Notes under the pieces: model-generated
Seen by the model: the letters and a program-made list of their open reading frames with translations, nothing else
Database searches by the model: none
What the model was told of the DNA's origin: nothing
Shown here: piece by piece, positions 1 through 8,122 of the stretch
Layout: each line of letters opens with the position of its first letter
Numbering within the stretch: the stretch's first letter is position 1
NCBI RefSeq assembly: GCF_001311135.1
Contig: NZ_BBAG01000024.1
Coordinates: 1-45,928 of the forward strand
Direction: 5' to 3'
DNA length: 45,928 nucleotides
Source of the DNA: Secundilactobacillus paracollinoides DSM 15502 = JCM 11969
GTDB taxonomy: Bacteria; Bacillota; Bacilli; Lactobacillales; Lactobacillaceae
Program-made: the position numbers and the translations under genes

Positions 1-22
1 CGCGTTTCCGCTATGATGCCTA
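1..22 (+). repeat. Right-end remnant of hairpin element family A
   Basis: The window opens inside a copy of repeat family A. The visible piece CGCGTTTCCGCTATGATG followed by CCTAGA matches the right ends of the copies ending near 16306 and 23562. The hairpin itself lies outside the window. Confidence 0.6.
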
Positions 23-48
23 GAAAACGAAGCTTTAATAATTGAGAC

Positions 49-101
49 AAAAACACCTGTCTATGAACAGCCAACTCGGCAGTTCATAAGCAGGTGTTTT
101 T
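49..101 (-). terminator. Intrinsic terminator after the M20 amidohydrolase
   Basis: Long inverted repeat with outer arms AAAAACACCTG and CAGGTGTTTTT and an inner paired GAAC/GTTC segment. It lies just beyond the stop codon of the minus-strand gene ending at 105, and a T-run follows on that strand. Confidence 0.8.
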
Positions 102-104
102 AAT

Positions 105-1292
105 TTAATCACCACTCAAATATGCAACCGCCGCCGTCCCAGCAGCCTTCGCCGCAATGATCAGCGCGGCTTCATTCATCATAAAGTCAGGACTATGATG
201 CGGGTGGTTAGCGCCGTCCGCAGTTTGACAACCGACGTAGAAGAAACAGCTAGGTGTGTCTTGCGCAAAGTAGGCGAAATCCTCAGAAGGGTCTTGTGGA
301 CCGCAGTCAAACACAGTGGTGATCTCCGGAATCTTGGCAGCCTTAATGCTGTCGGTCACCTGAGTCGTCAGAGCGGGATCATTGACCAGTACCGGATAGT
401 TGTCGTCGTAGTCAATATCCGCGCTCACCCCGAACATCGTTTCAACGCCGTGCGCAATTTGTTCGATCTGGTTGCGCACGGTTGTCCGCGTCGACTCCTT
501 CATTACCCGAACGTCGCCCTTGAGCGTGACGCTTTCCTTGATGGCGTTGTACGAGCCGGCACCGTCAAAGGAACCAATCGTCACACTAGCGGTATCAAAG
601 GGATCAATACGCCGGGAAACGACCGTCTGCACCGCCGTTACAAAATAGCTGCCAGCAACAATGGCGTCGTTTGACAGGTGCGGCATTGACGCGTGGCCAC
701 CCTTGCCCGTAAAGGTGATGGTGAAGTTTGCCCGGCCAGTCTGGGTCTCATTCAGGTGGTAGCCTATGGAACCGGTAGGCATTGAGCTCATGACGTGCAG
801 GCCGATCACGTTAGCCACGCCGTTGAGGACGCCGGCTGCCAGCATGCCCTTAGCACCACCTGGGGAGACTTCCTCAGCGTTTTGGTGAACGATGCGGATA
901 CTGCCGTGCAGCTGATCCTTTAGTTCAATCAACGCCTTAGCAAGCACCATCAGATAAGCGGTGTGGCCATCGTGGCCACAGGCATGCATGACGCCCGGGT
1001 TAACTGATTTAAAGGGCAGGTCGTTGTCCTCTTGAACTGCCAGAGCGTCAAAGTCGGCGCGTAAGGCGAGATTAGGCCCCGTCTTGCCGCTGTCGATGTC
1101 CACGGCGAACCCGTAACCTTCGCCATAGTCGGTAATTTTACAATCGAGATCCTTGTAGAAGGCTTTAATATATTCTGCGGTTTCCTTTTCATGAAACGAC
1201 AATTCAGGGTGTTGGTGAAGATGTCGGCGGATGTCGATCATCGTCTGTTTGTTTGCGTCTAATTTATCCATGAGGTCAGTTTGTACTGTCAT
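105..1292 (-). CDS. M20 family amidohydrolase / metallopeptidase
   Basis: A 395-residue cytosolic metal-dependent amidohydrolase of the M20 class, which includes hippurate, IAA-amino-acid and N-acetyl-diaminopimelate deacylases. The metal-site motif HACGHDGH is at residues 103-110, the Glu pair of NAEEVSPGG is at 140-141, and the C-terminal HHSPDF motif is present. These suit hydrolysis of N-acyl amino acids, but the substrate cannot be told from sequence. The start at 1292 is chosen over an upstream in-frame codon because AAAGGA lies 7-8 bases before it. It is the last gene of an apparent operon, 13 bases after the ThrE-type exporter gene. This suggests, as inference, that amino acids released by the enzyme are exported or balanced by its neighbours. 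The gene is intact. Confidence 0.88.
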   Translation of the reverse strand: MTVQTDLMDKLDANKQTMIDIRRHLHQHPELSFHEKETAEYIKAFYKDLDCKITDYGEGYGFAVDIDSGKTGPNLALRADFDALAVQEDNDLPFKSVNPGVMHACGHDGHTAYLMVLAKALIELKDQLHGSIRIVHQNAEEVSPGGAKGMLAAGVLNGVANVIGLHVMSSMPTGSIGYHLNETQTGRANFTITFTGKGGHASMPHLSNDAIVAGSYFVTAVQTVVSRRIDPFDTASVTIGSFDGAGSYNAIKESVTLKGDVRVMKESTRTTVRNQIEQIAHGVETMFGVSADIDYDDNYPVLVNDPALTTQVTDSIKAAKIPEITTVFDCGPQDPSEDFAYFAQDTPSCFFYVGCQTADGANHPHHSPDFMMNEAALIIAAKAAGTAAVAYLSGD

Positions 1293-1305
1293 GTGATCAG
1301 TCCTT

Positions 1306-1757
1306 TCATTTTTGTTTGGCGGCCCAGCGCTTAATGACCGGCCGGAGTTTGCTGAAAAACGCTTCAGCAATCAAGAAGCCCACCGCCAGTGACATGGCGA
1401 TGGTGAGCGTCTTCAGCAGATTTTGCAACGCGGTGTTGTCCTGACCCAACGTGAAGCCCTTCATGCTGAGAAAAATAATGGCTCCGGGCACGAGTGAGAC
1501 AAGGCAGGGGATGTACAGCACGTTAACGGGTGCGCGCACAACGATTGCTGCGACGTTGCCAGTACGCAAATGGTGATCGCAGCCAGCAGGTTTGGCAAAA
1601 TAACGTTACTGGTCGCATCCTGTACCAGCAGGTAAACGACCCAGGCGAGTGCACCTGTCAAGCCGGCAGGGAGCAGTGTTCGGCGCGGTACGTTTGTGAT
1701 GACGCCGAAGCCAACGGTGGAGAGAAAGCTGAAAATAAACCCAACTAGAATTTCCAT
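1306..1757 (-). CDS. Threonine/serine exporter family, small subunit (ThrE_2/DUF3815), frameshifted
   Basis: The reading frame from 1757 encodes a hydrophobic start (MEILVGFIFSFLSTVGFGV) and runs to about 1558. It then continues in another frame with VRAPVNVLYIPCLVSLVPGA, the conserved RxP...PLVPG-type core of this family. Restoring one base near 1556-1558 (GGCAACG to GGCAAACG on the coding strand) gives one protein of about 150 residues with four predicted membrane segments, the usual size for this subunit. It works with the upstream 250-residue subunit, 15 bases away, as a split version of the single-chain ThrE exporter. The break is more likely a sequence error than decay, because many similar indels occur in this window. 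Confidence 0.8.
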
Positions 1758-1772
1758 GCTACAGCCTTCCCG

Positions 1773-2525
1773 TTAAAAATGACCCAGTAAACTCCCGATG
1801 ATCACGCCAGCACCAATTGCACAGGCGGTCATCGTGGCGTCCACCGCACGCACCATACCGGAGATGGTGTGGCGACCAATAATTTCTCGCAGCGAGTTGG
1901 TGATGGCAACGCCTGGCACTAACGGCATAAGTGCACTCACGATGATGCTTTGCGCACTGGTGGCAATGCCGATTCCCTGCAGACTAGCGGCTAACAGGCC
2001 AATGACGAGGCCGCCGATACCCATACTAAAGTAGGGCGTGACAACGACGCGACCGGCCCACTGAGCCGTGAGGTAGCCGATGATACCGACAAAGAACGCC
2101 AGTGTCAGGTCCTGCCATGTGGCCTGGAACAGCAGCATCGGTGCCACAGAGACCAGACCGGCACCGAGGATCTTCTCCGGCCAGTTAAAGTCGATAACCG
2201 CGTGGTCGATTCGCTCGATGCCTGTTTTAAGCTGTTCAAACGTGATCTGATTAGCGGTGAACTGACGAGAAAGGGTGTTGATCTCATCCACTTTTTGCAA
2301 ATTAAAGTCGCCGGTGCGCACCTTGACGAGGTGGGTGGTCGGATTATGATTAGAATCAACAAAAATAGCGGTCATTTCGGCGTGGCAGCTGATGTCGATT
2401 CCCGCTGCTCGGCCAATGTACTCGACGGTGGATTCGACCCGTGCAGTTTCAGCCCCGCTTTCGAGCAGAATTTTGCCAGCGTGGCCGCAAAGCTCAATGA
2501 TGTTCCGTTCTGTATCAGAATCCAC
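1773..2525 (-). CDS. Threonine/serine exporter family, large subunit (ThrE/DUF1212)
   Basis: A 250-residue membrane protein. The soluble N-terminal part (about residues 1-115) carries the family pattern LLxSGAETxRVExT and later RIDHAVIDF. The C-terminal half holds about five hydrophobic segments with GPG-like turns (LMPLVPGVAITNSLREI). These match the N-terminal half of ThrE-type exporters, which move threonine, serine and related solutes out of the cell. The start is a GTG with AGAAGG upstream. It is the first gene of a three-gene minus-strand operon with the small exporter subunit and the M20 amidohydrolase. The gene is intact. Confidence 0.85.
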   Translation of the reverse strand: MDSDTERNIIELCGHAGKILLESGAETARVESTVEYIGRAAGIDISCHAEMTAIFVDSNHNPTTHLVKVRTGDFNLQKVDEINTLSRQFTANQITFEQLKTGIERIDHAVIDFNWPEKILGAGLVSVAPMLLFQATWQDLTLAFFVGIIGYLTAQWAGRVVVTPYFSMGIGGLVIGLLAASLQGIGIATSAQSIIVSALMPLVPGVAITNSLREIIGRHTISGMVRAVDATMTACAIGAGVIIGSLLGHF

Positions 2526-2611
2526 AGGCGCGCCTTCTTTCGTTTTATAAGATTGGTATTAAAATTAGTATAAGCTTGAATACTTGAGGGCGTCAACTAC
2601 CTGAAAGTCAC

Positions 2612-2651
2612 AAAAATAAGCATTCCCAGTGATACAGGAGTGCTCATTTTT
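2612..2651 (-). terminator. Terminator after the aldo/keto reductase
   Basis: Imperfect hairpin between AAAAATAAGCA and TGCTCATTTTT, 17 bases beyond the reductase stop codon on the minus strand. The interval 2526-2668 otherwise holds only the upstream region of the exporter operon. Confidence 0.7.
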
Positions 2652-2668
2652 GGTTATTTGTAATTGCG

Positions 2669-3649
2669 TTAGTCTGGATCGGCTAATGATTTACCGCTAG
2701 TAATGTGTTTGAACCCGCTAAAAGCAGCGTCGATGGTCTGGAACTCGTCATCGCTTAAGGCAACAGCCATGGCCTTAGCGTTAGCAGCCACTTGTTCCGG
2801 CTTCTTAGCACCAGGAATCACCACGCTGATCAGTGGGTTCTTGATGTACCAAGCCAGAATCGTTTGGGCAACTGTGGCATCGTGGGCTTCAGCGATTGGG
2901 CGAACCTTATCGACAGCGGCCAAAATGTCGCTGTAACGTGGTTCCTGGAAGTCGTCCATTTGGCTGCGAATGTCATCTTGCGGGAAGTGAACATCCTTAG
3001 TGTACTTACCCGTCAACAGGCCGGAAGCCAGCGGGAAGTAAGGCACGAAACTGATGTTGTTTTCCTTAAAATAAGGTAACATGTCGGCACCATGATCCTG
3101 GTGGAGGAGGCTGAATTCGTCCTCAACAACATCAAGGTAGCCGTCCGCGTTGGCGTCTTTGATCTGGTCAAGACTAAAGTTGGAGACACCGATGGCACGA
3201 ATCTTGCCCGCTTCACGAAGCCGTTGCAGTGCACCGACCGCCTCAGCCTTTGGCGTGTCGTGGTCTGGAAAGTGAATATAGTAAATATCAATGTAATCGG
3301 TGCCCAGCCGCTTCAAGCTGGCATCGACTTGTTCCGTCAGAAACTTCGGGTCGTTTTTGATGACTTGTTCGCCGGTGGAAAAGTCGTGCGCACCCTTGGT
3401 TGCAATGACCAACTTTGAGCGGTTAAAGTCCTTGATTGCCTTCCCGACCAATTCTTCGGAGTGGCCAAGGCCGTATACGTAAGCGGTATCCAACAGCGTG
3501 ATGCCGCTTTCGATACCCGTTTTAACAATGTCTAACCCCGTTTCATCCTTCAGGTTAGGGAAGAGGTTATACCCGCCGACTGCGTTAGTACCAAGCCCTA
3601 AAGCAGTTGCGGTGACGTCAGACTTACCAATTTTAACTTGTTGTGACAT
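2669..3649 (-). CDS. Aldo/keto reductase
   Basis: A 326-residue NAD(P)H-dependent oxidoreductase with a TIM-barrel pattern. The catalytic tetrad is visible: D54 and Y59 in LLDTAYVYG, K85 in LVIATKGAHDF and H126 in DIYYIHFPD. The C-terminal GAKKPEQVAANAKA is the usual cofactor-binding loop. Such enzymes reduce aldehydes and ketones or oxidise hydroxysteroid-like alcohols; the substrate is not evident. The start at 3649 has GAGGAATT directly upstream. It is monocistronic, with a terminator behind it and a -10 box plus cre-like palindrome in front, so carbon-catabolite control is possible. The gene is intact. Confidence 0.9.
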   Translation of the reverse strand: MSQQVKIGKSDVTATALGLGTNAVGGYNLFPNLKDETGLDIVKTGIESGITLLDTAYVYGLGHSEELVGKAIKDFNRSKLVIATKGAHDFSTGEQVIKNDPKFLTEQVDASLKRLGTDYIDIYYIHFPDHDTPKAEAVGALQRLREAGKIRAIGVSNFSLDQIKDANADGYLDVVEDEFSLLHQDHGADMLPYFKENNISFVPYFPLASGLLTGKYTKDVHFPQDDIRSQMDDFQEPRYSDILAAVDKVRPIAEAHDATVAQTILAWYIKNPLISVVIPGAKKPEQVAANAKAMAVALSDDEFQTIDAAFSGFKHITSGKSLADPD

Positions 3650-3670
3650 ACGAATTCCTCCTTAAATTGC

Positions 3671-3697
3671 TGTAAGCGTTTTACAGTTTCAATTATA
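3671..3697 (-). promoter_or_regulatory. -10 box and cre-like palindrome before the aldo/keto reductase
   Basis: On the minus strand TATAAT (plus coordinates 3692-3697) is followed within a few bases by the palindromic TGTAAGCGTTTTACA (3671-3685). This resembles a CcpA cre site, with a one-base misfit to the 14-base consensus. Its position just downstream of the -10 would suit repression. A clear -35 was not seen. Confidence 0.45.
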
Positions 3698-3782
3698 CAA
3701 AAAATTAGCTGGTGATGATATGGTTCTGGCTGGTTTCTTTGGTTCTATAGTTCTATAGTCTTCGAGGAGTATTGTGGTTGAA

Positions 3783-4192
3783 GTTCGTTGCATTTCGAAA
3801 TTTGGGACTCCGCCGTGGTGGCTCGCGATGAAGCTAATTCAGCTGTCGCTATGCGCTATCTGAATGGATCTTCATCGTCTCGCATGTTAGTTGGTGACTG
3901 GTCTTACTGTTACATTGTGGAAACGTGTTCCGCAAGCCAGAACGCTACTGTGTAAGGGACTATTGACTCAAATCCAAGCCCGGGATTTCAGCCAATAGTC
4001 CCTTACACTCCGCATTCTAACCGGCTTGCTACACACTCTGGCATCTTCGACACCACCGCTCCGTCCCAAAACTACATTCCACTTATGTTGTGCAGTCTAG
4101 TAACGATTGTTAAGCAGCGAAATACAGTTAAAGACAGTTTGTATAGAAATCCGCCCTCGACTGCTGCTAGTTTAATGATAGCAATGCTTCCC
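3783..4192 (+). repeat. Composite repeat family B, copy 1, with a family A copy inside
   Basis: It starts at TTCGTTGCATTTCG, runs through the inverted arms GTGGTGGCTCGCGATGAAGC and GGATCTTCATCGTCTCGC, then CACCGCTCCG, and ends with the TCCGCCCTCGACTGCTG tail and AGCAATGCTTCCC. The same order of blocks recurs at 7241, 23571 and 25856, and in reverse at 4374. The tip of its hairpin is interrupted by a family A element (3914-4040). No gene was recognised between 3650 and 4929. Confidence 0.75.
3914..4040 (-). repeat. Hairpin element family A, nested in family B
   Basis: Read on the minus strand it begins AGAGTGTGTAGCAAGCCGG and carries long complementary arms (GTGTAAGGGACTATTG with CAATAGTCCCTTACAC). 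It ends in GGAACACGTTTCCAC, the family A right-end signature. Confidence 0.75.
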
Positions 4193-4373
4193 ACAACCAT
4201 TAATGGATTGACTATACGCAACAGTAGATTGCGTCATTTTATATAAAAGCATGAGTTATTGACTAATCACCCTTGGGTTAGTGTTACTTGACGGATTAAG
4301 CGTATTTTCAGAAGCAGTCATTGTATTTACCTTTTTGGGGACGCCGAGAGATTCGCTGAATATTGGCGTTTTT

Positions 4374-4624
4374 GCAGTCGAGGGCGGACTTCATTTCGAA
4401 CTAGCTTTAACTGATATTCAATACTTAACTATTAAAAAAGGGTGCACTAAGTCAGTGGCGTGTAGTGATTTGGCACGGAGTTGTGGTGTCGATGTCACTT
4501 GATGGCCGTCCTTTGGGCATCTAGTGACATGCGAGACGATGAAGATCCATTCGAGTGGCGCAAGGCGACAATCGAATTAGCTTCATCGCGAGCCACCACA
4601 GCGGAGTGCCAAATCACGAAACAG
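4374..4624 (-). repeat. Composite repeat family B, copy 2, inverted
   Basis: This is the reverse complement of the family B order. GCAGTCGAGGGCGGA (the tail) comes first, then GTGTCGATGTCAC, GCGAGACGATGAAG, CTTCATCGCGAGCCACCAC and GCGGAGTGCCAAATCACG. It faces copy 1 across about 180 bases and so forms a large inverted pair just upstream of the clpL promoter. Confidence 0.75.
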
Positions 4625-4696
4625 AACGGCATTAGAACGCTAATGTAACCATCGCTTACAAGAAACAAAATATTATTGAAAAAAATCAGAAAAATG

Positions 4697-4740
4697 TTAG
4701 CACTCTACTTGCAAGAGTGCTAAAAATGTGGTACTATAAT
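4697..4740 (+). promoter_or_regulatory. CIRCE operator (HrcA) and promoter of clpL
   Basis: TTAGCACTC-N9-GAGTGCTAA at 4697-4723 is a perfect CIRCE inverted repeat, the operator of the heat-shock repressor HrcA. A -35-like TTGCAA (4709-4714) lies inside it. It is followed at 17 bases by TACTAT and at 20 bases by a full TATAAT (4735-4740). HrcA bound here would therefore block RNA polymerase, and heat would relieve the block. Confidence 0.92.
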
Positions 4741-4857
4741 GATGTTGACGGGAATGGATAATAAATAACGGATGAACGTCCAGAATTATCCAGTATTAGT
4801 AGTAATCACTTACTCTGGTAACTCGCTTAACTGATAGACCAACTCAATAATATCAGG

Positions 4858-4887
4858 AAAGCACCGTTGACTAAAACGGTGCTTTTT
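4858..4887 (+). terminator. Terminator-like hairpin in the clpL leader
   Basis: AAAGCACCGTT and AACGGTGCTTTTT form a strong stem followed by T residues. It lies between the CIRCE promoter and the clpL start codon, so it falls within the roughly 190-base untranslated leader. It looks like an intrinsic terminator and would act as an attenuator or a transcript-stability element. Confidence 0.7.
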
Positions 4888-4929
4888 CGTTGGAATTGGC
4901 ACTAAAAATACCGATGGGGGTGCGTTTTT

Positions 4930-7061
4930 ATGGCAAATATGTTTAATGATCCATTCTTTGGAAACAACATGGATGATTTATTTAATCAGGTCTCTCGTAA
5001 TATGGGGAACGGTGAGACCGCCCGTTACATGGTTAACGGTCACGAGTTGACCCCGGACGAATTCGCACAGTACCGGACGACTGGCAAGTTACCAGACCGG
5101 GAACACGAAATTCCAGTAAATGATGAAGGTAGTGAACACGCCGTTAAAAAGGGCGGCATTTTGGAAAAGCTTGGTCGTAATCTGACTCAGGAAGCCCGCG
5201 ATGGCTTGTTGGATCCAGTGATCGGCCGTGATAAAGAAATTCAAGAAACGGCTGAAATTTTAAGCCGTCGTATTAAGAACAACCCGATCCTCGTTGGGGA
5301 TGCTGGCGTTGGGAAGACGGCGGTTGTTGAAGGCTTAGCTCAGGCAATCGCTGACGATCAGGTACCAGAATCAGTGAAGGGCAAGGAGATCTACTCGATC
5401 GATCTATCCTCACTGGAAGCTGGCACACAATATCGTGGGTCGTTTGAGGAAAATATCAAGAACTTAGTCAAGGAAGTGAAGGCTGCCGGCAACGTCATCC
5501 TGTTCTTTGATGAAATTCACCAGATTTTAGGCATTGGCGCAACTGGTGGTGAAGAGAGCGGCGGCAAAGGATTGGCTGATATTATCAAGCCAGCACTTTC
5601 CCGTGGTGATATCACCGTCATTGGGGCCACTACCCAGGATGAATACCGGAACACGATTTTAAAAGACACTGCGTTGGCACGTCGATTCAACGATGTTGTG
5701 ATCAACGAACCAACGGCGGATGACACGTTCAAGATCCTGCAAGGCATCAAGGGATTGTACGAGAAGCACCACCACGTTTCCTTACCGGATGACGTGTTGA
5801 AGGCCGCTGTCGACTATTCGATTCAGTACATGCCGCAACGGACTTTGCCGGACAAGGCCATTGACCTGATCGACATGACCGCAGCCCACTTGGCAGCCGG
5901 CAACGCCGAACCTGACAGCGATGACTTGAAGACGCAACTGAAAAAGGCTGAGGCTGACAAGGAAACTGCCGCTAAGGATGAGGATTACGAGAAGGCTGCT
6001 GATGCTAAGAAGCGGGTCGACAAGTTGACTGAACAACTTAAGAACGCTGATGCGGAAACGACTGAAGCCGTTGTCGCAACACCAAACGACATCGCGCAAT
6101 CCGTTGAACGTTTGACGGGGATTCCGGTTGCCAAAATGGGCAGCAACGATGTTGAACGGTTAAAGGGTATCGCTGACCGGCTCAAGGGCAAGGTTATCGG
6201 ACAAGACGAAGCCGTGGACATGGTCTCACGGGCCATTCGTCGGAACCGGGCTGGGTTTGATGAAGGCAACCGGCCAATCGGCAGTTTCCTGTTTGTCGGC
6301 CCAACTGGGTCGGTAAGACTGAACTTGCAAAGCAACTGGCCGTTGACCTGTTTGGCAATAAGGACGCGATCATTCGTCTTGACATGAGTGAATACAGCGA
6401 CCGGACAGCCGTTTCCAAGTTGATTGGGACTTCTGCCGGTTACGTGGGCTACGAAGACAACGGCAACACGTTGACTGAACAAGTTCGTCGGAACCCTTAC
6501 TCGATTGTTCTGCTGGATGAAATTGAAAAGGCGGATCCACAAGTCTTAACGTTATTGCTGCAAGTCATGGACGACGGTCGTTTAACCGATGGCCAAGGCA
6601 ACGTCGTGAACTTCAAGAACACGATCATCATTGCCACCTCTAACGCCGGCTTTGGCAACGAAGCCCTGACCGGTGACAAGGATGACGACCAAACCTTAGC
6701 TGAGAAATTGGCGCCTTACTTCAGACCTGAATTCCTCAACCGGTTCAACGGTATCGTGGAATTCAGCCACCTGACCAAGGACGACCTCAGCCAGATCGTT
6801 GACCTGATGTTGAGTGACGTGAACGCAACCCTTGCTAAGAAGGACATTACGCTCACCGTTACTGACGACGCTAAAGACTGGTTGATGGAACAGGGCTACG
6901 ATGAAGCCATGGGCGCACGTCCACTTCGTCGGGTCATCGAACAAGAAATTCGAGACAAGGTCACTGATTTCTACCTGGATCACATGGATGCAAAACAACT
7001 CAAGGCTGATTTGGTTGATGACAGCATCACCATTTCTAGCTTGGATGGGGTTACTGCCTAA
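4930..7061 (+). CDS. clpL: ClpL-type AAA+ chaperone / Clp ATPase, frameshifted in the second Walker A
   Basis: The N-terminus ([20 protein letters not shown]) and the [18 protein letters not shown] segment are typical of ClpL of lactobacilli, which lacks the double Clp_N domain of ClpB and ClpC. Walker A of the first AAA+ module is GDAGVGKT at 123-130. A charged helical linker spans about 320-365. The frame breaks at 6307-6309, where GGG should be GGGG: restoring one G turns the motif into [14 protein letters not shown] and joins the two parts into about 710 residues, the normal ClpL length. The second half then shows [10 protein letters not shown] and the sensor region [13 protein letters not shown]. 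ClpL is a heat-induced disaggregase and protein-stabilising ATPase. The CIRCE site upstream supports this. A GGGGGTG ribosome site precedes the ATG. Confidence 0.9.
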
Positions 7062-7076
7062 TTGATGGGTAGTGAC

Positions 7077-7118
7077 AAAGCCCCCGCAATCTGTAAACGG
7101 ATTGCGGGGGCTTTTTTT
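7077..7118 (+). terminator. Terminator of clpL
   Basis: A perfect 14-base stem (AAAGCCCCCGCAAT paired with ATTGCGGGGGCTTT) is followed by a T-run, 15 bases after the clpL stop. Confidence 0.93.
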
Positions 7119-7240
7119 GCATGGTTGTGTGATTACCACTAGATGATTTTAAGTGTGTTAACTGAAACGGCGCGTGTTTTGTGTTGGTGGTCGTTGAATA
7201 CTAGTGCTTATCCGTGGTCCTTTCCAATGCTAGGTGATAG

Positions 7241-7524
7241 TCCGTTGCATTCCGCAATTTGGCACTCCGTGTAGTGGCTCGCGACTGAGCTAACTCGATT
7301 TCTGCTGCGCAGCTCTCGAGTGGATCTCAGTCGTCTCGCATATCAGTAACCGACCAAAGTACGGTCGCTAACTGATGTCGACACCACAGCTCCGTGCCAA
7401 ATTGCTCCATTCCACTTATGTTGAGCCCGTTTTTTTCACGAGTTAAGCATCACAATTGCGTTAAAACTAGTTCGCAGAGAATCCGCCCTCGACTGCTTAT
7501 AAGGCTATTGATAGCAATGCTTCT
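7241..7524 (+). repeat. Composite repeat family B, copy 3
   Basis: It starts TCCGTTGCATTCCGCAATTT. The hairpin arms GCGACTGAGC...GATCTCAGTCGTCTCGC enclose CTCGATTTC and CTCTCGAGTGG, and a second small hairpin (TCAGTAACCGACC with GGTCGCTAACTGA) follows. It ends with TCCGCCCTCGACTGC and AGCAATGCTTCTC. The flank 7525-7620 is also shared with the copy at 30490-30855. The interval 7119-8122 contains no recognisable gene. Confidence 0.75.
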
Positions 7525-7620
7525 CATGACGTATTAGTCACTAGTAACGATTAATATAGAGGTTTTGTGATGCCACTTTTGAAGACTTATTAACTTTGAC
7601 GACTACTCCAGAATTTTAGC

Positions 7621-7840
7621 GTAGTGGAACCGTTCGGCATTGCAGGCTGTGGCGTCGGTGGTCGTAACCGGCTGTCCTTTAGCCGGTTACGACCACGGGA
7701 AACGTAGGAGATCCTTGAATTTCTGCCAAGACATTCACTAGCTCCCCGAAGCGACCCCACCTCAGCCTGCAGGGCCGAACGGTGGAACGAAGCGACATTA
7801 AAGCGCTACTTTGAATCACTTAACAATGGAAAGACCCTTA
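7621..7840 (+). repeat. Inverted-repeat element family C, copy 1
   Basis: The outer arms CCGTTCGGCATTGCAGGC and GCCTGCAGGGCCGAACGG enclose a second perfect hairpin (GTGGTCGTAACCGGC and GCCGGTTACGACCAC). The same outer arms occur at 23922-24099 and, without the interior, at 30756-30855. The right flank (GAACGAAGCGACATTA, then TTTGAATCACTTAACA) is shared with the last copy. Confidence 0.75.
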
Positions 7841-7913
7841 ATCGTCTATAATAAGCATCACAGCTAATAGCATCATCGCTGTTGAGGCTGATTCTCTGCA
7901 AAACGGCCCTCGA

Positions 7914-8038
7914 GTCGAAACGCGTTTCAGGAGGCAGAGGGCGGAGCGTAAGCCGACTCTGACACAAATTCCAAGACCAGGAATTTCTGCCAGAGTCAGC
8001 TTACGCTCCGCCCTCTAAACGCCTCTTTCCACGCTCTA
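7914..8038 (-). repeat. Hairpin element family A
   Basis: On the minus strand it begins TTAGAGCGTGGAAAGAGGCG, followed by the arms GGAGCGTAAGC...GCTTACGCTCC. The inner pair TCTGGCAGAAATTCC faces GGAATTTGTGTCAGA, and the right end is GAAACGCGTTTCGAC. It stands alone in the intergenic region with no stop codon at its edge. Confidence 0.75.
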
Positions 8039-8088
8039 AGCCACTTACTTGCTAACCCCCGCTCAAATCGGTATGCTTTAGACACGAT

Positions 8089-8102
8089 TAAAAGCGCTTA
8101 CA
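8089..8102 (-). promoter_or_regulatory. cre-like site before the CoA-disulfide-reductase-like gene
   Basis: TGTAAGCGCTTTTA on the minus strand matches the CcpA cre consensus at 13 of 14 positions. It lies about 20 bases before the start codon and next to the ribosome site, a position that would suit catabolite repression. Confidence 0.45.
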
Positions 8103-8122
8103 CAAAAGAAGGAGGCACTATT

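Noticed and set aside
195..674. 159-residue plus-strand frame antisense to the M20 gene
   Set aside because: It is a shadow of the well-supported amidohydrolase on the other strand.
4281..4502. 73-residue plus-strand reading frame in the repeat region before clpL
   Set aside because: It runs through an inverted family B copy, has no ribosome site, and no similar protein frame is kept in the other B copies.
7119..8122. Insertion sequence with a transposase in the large repeat regions
   Set aside because: No transposase-like reading frame was found in any of the A, B or C elements; they are non-coding and would need a transposase from elsewhere.
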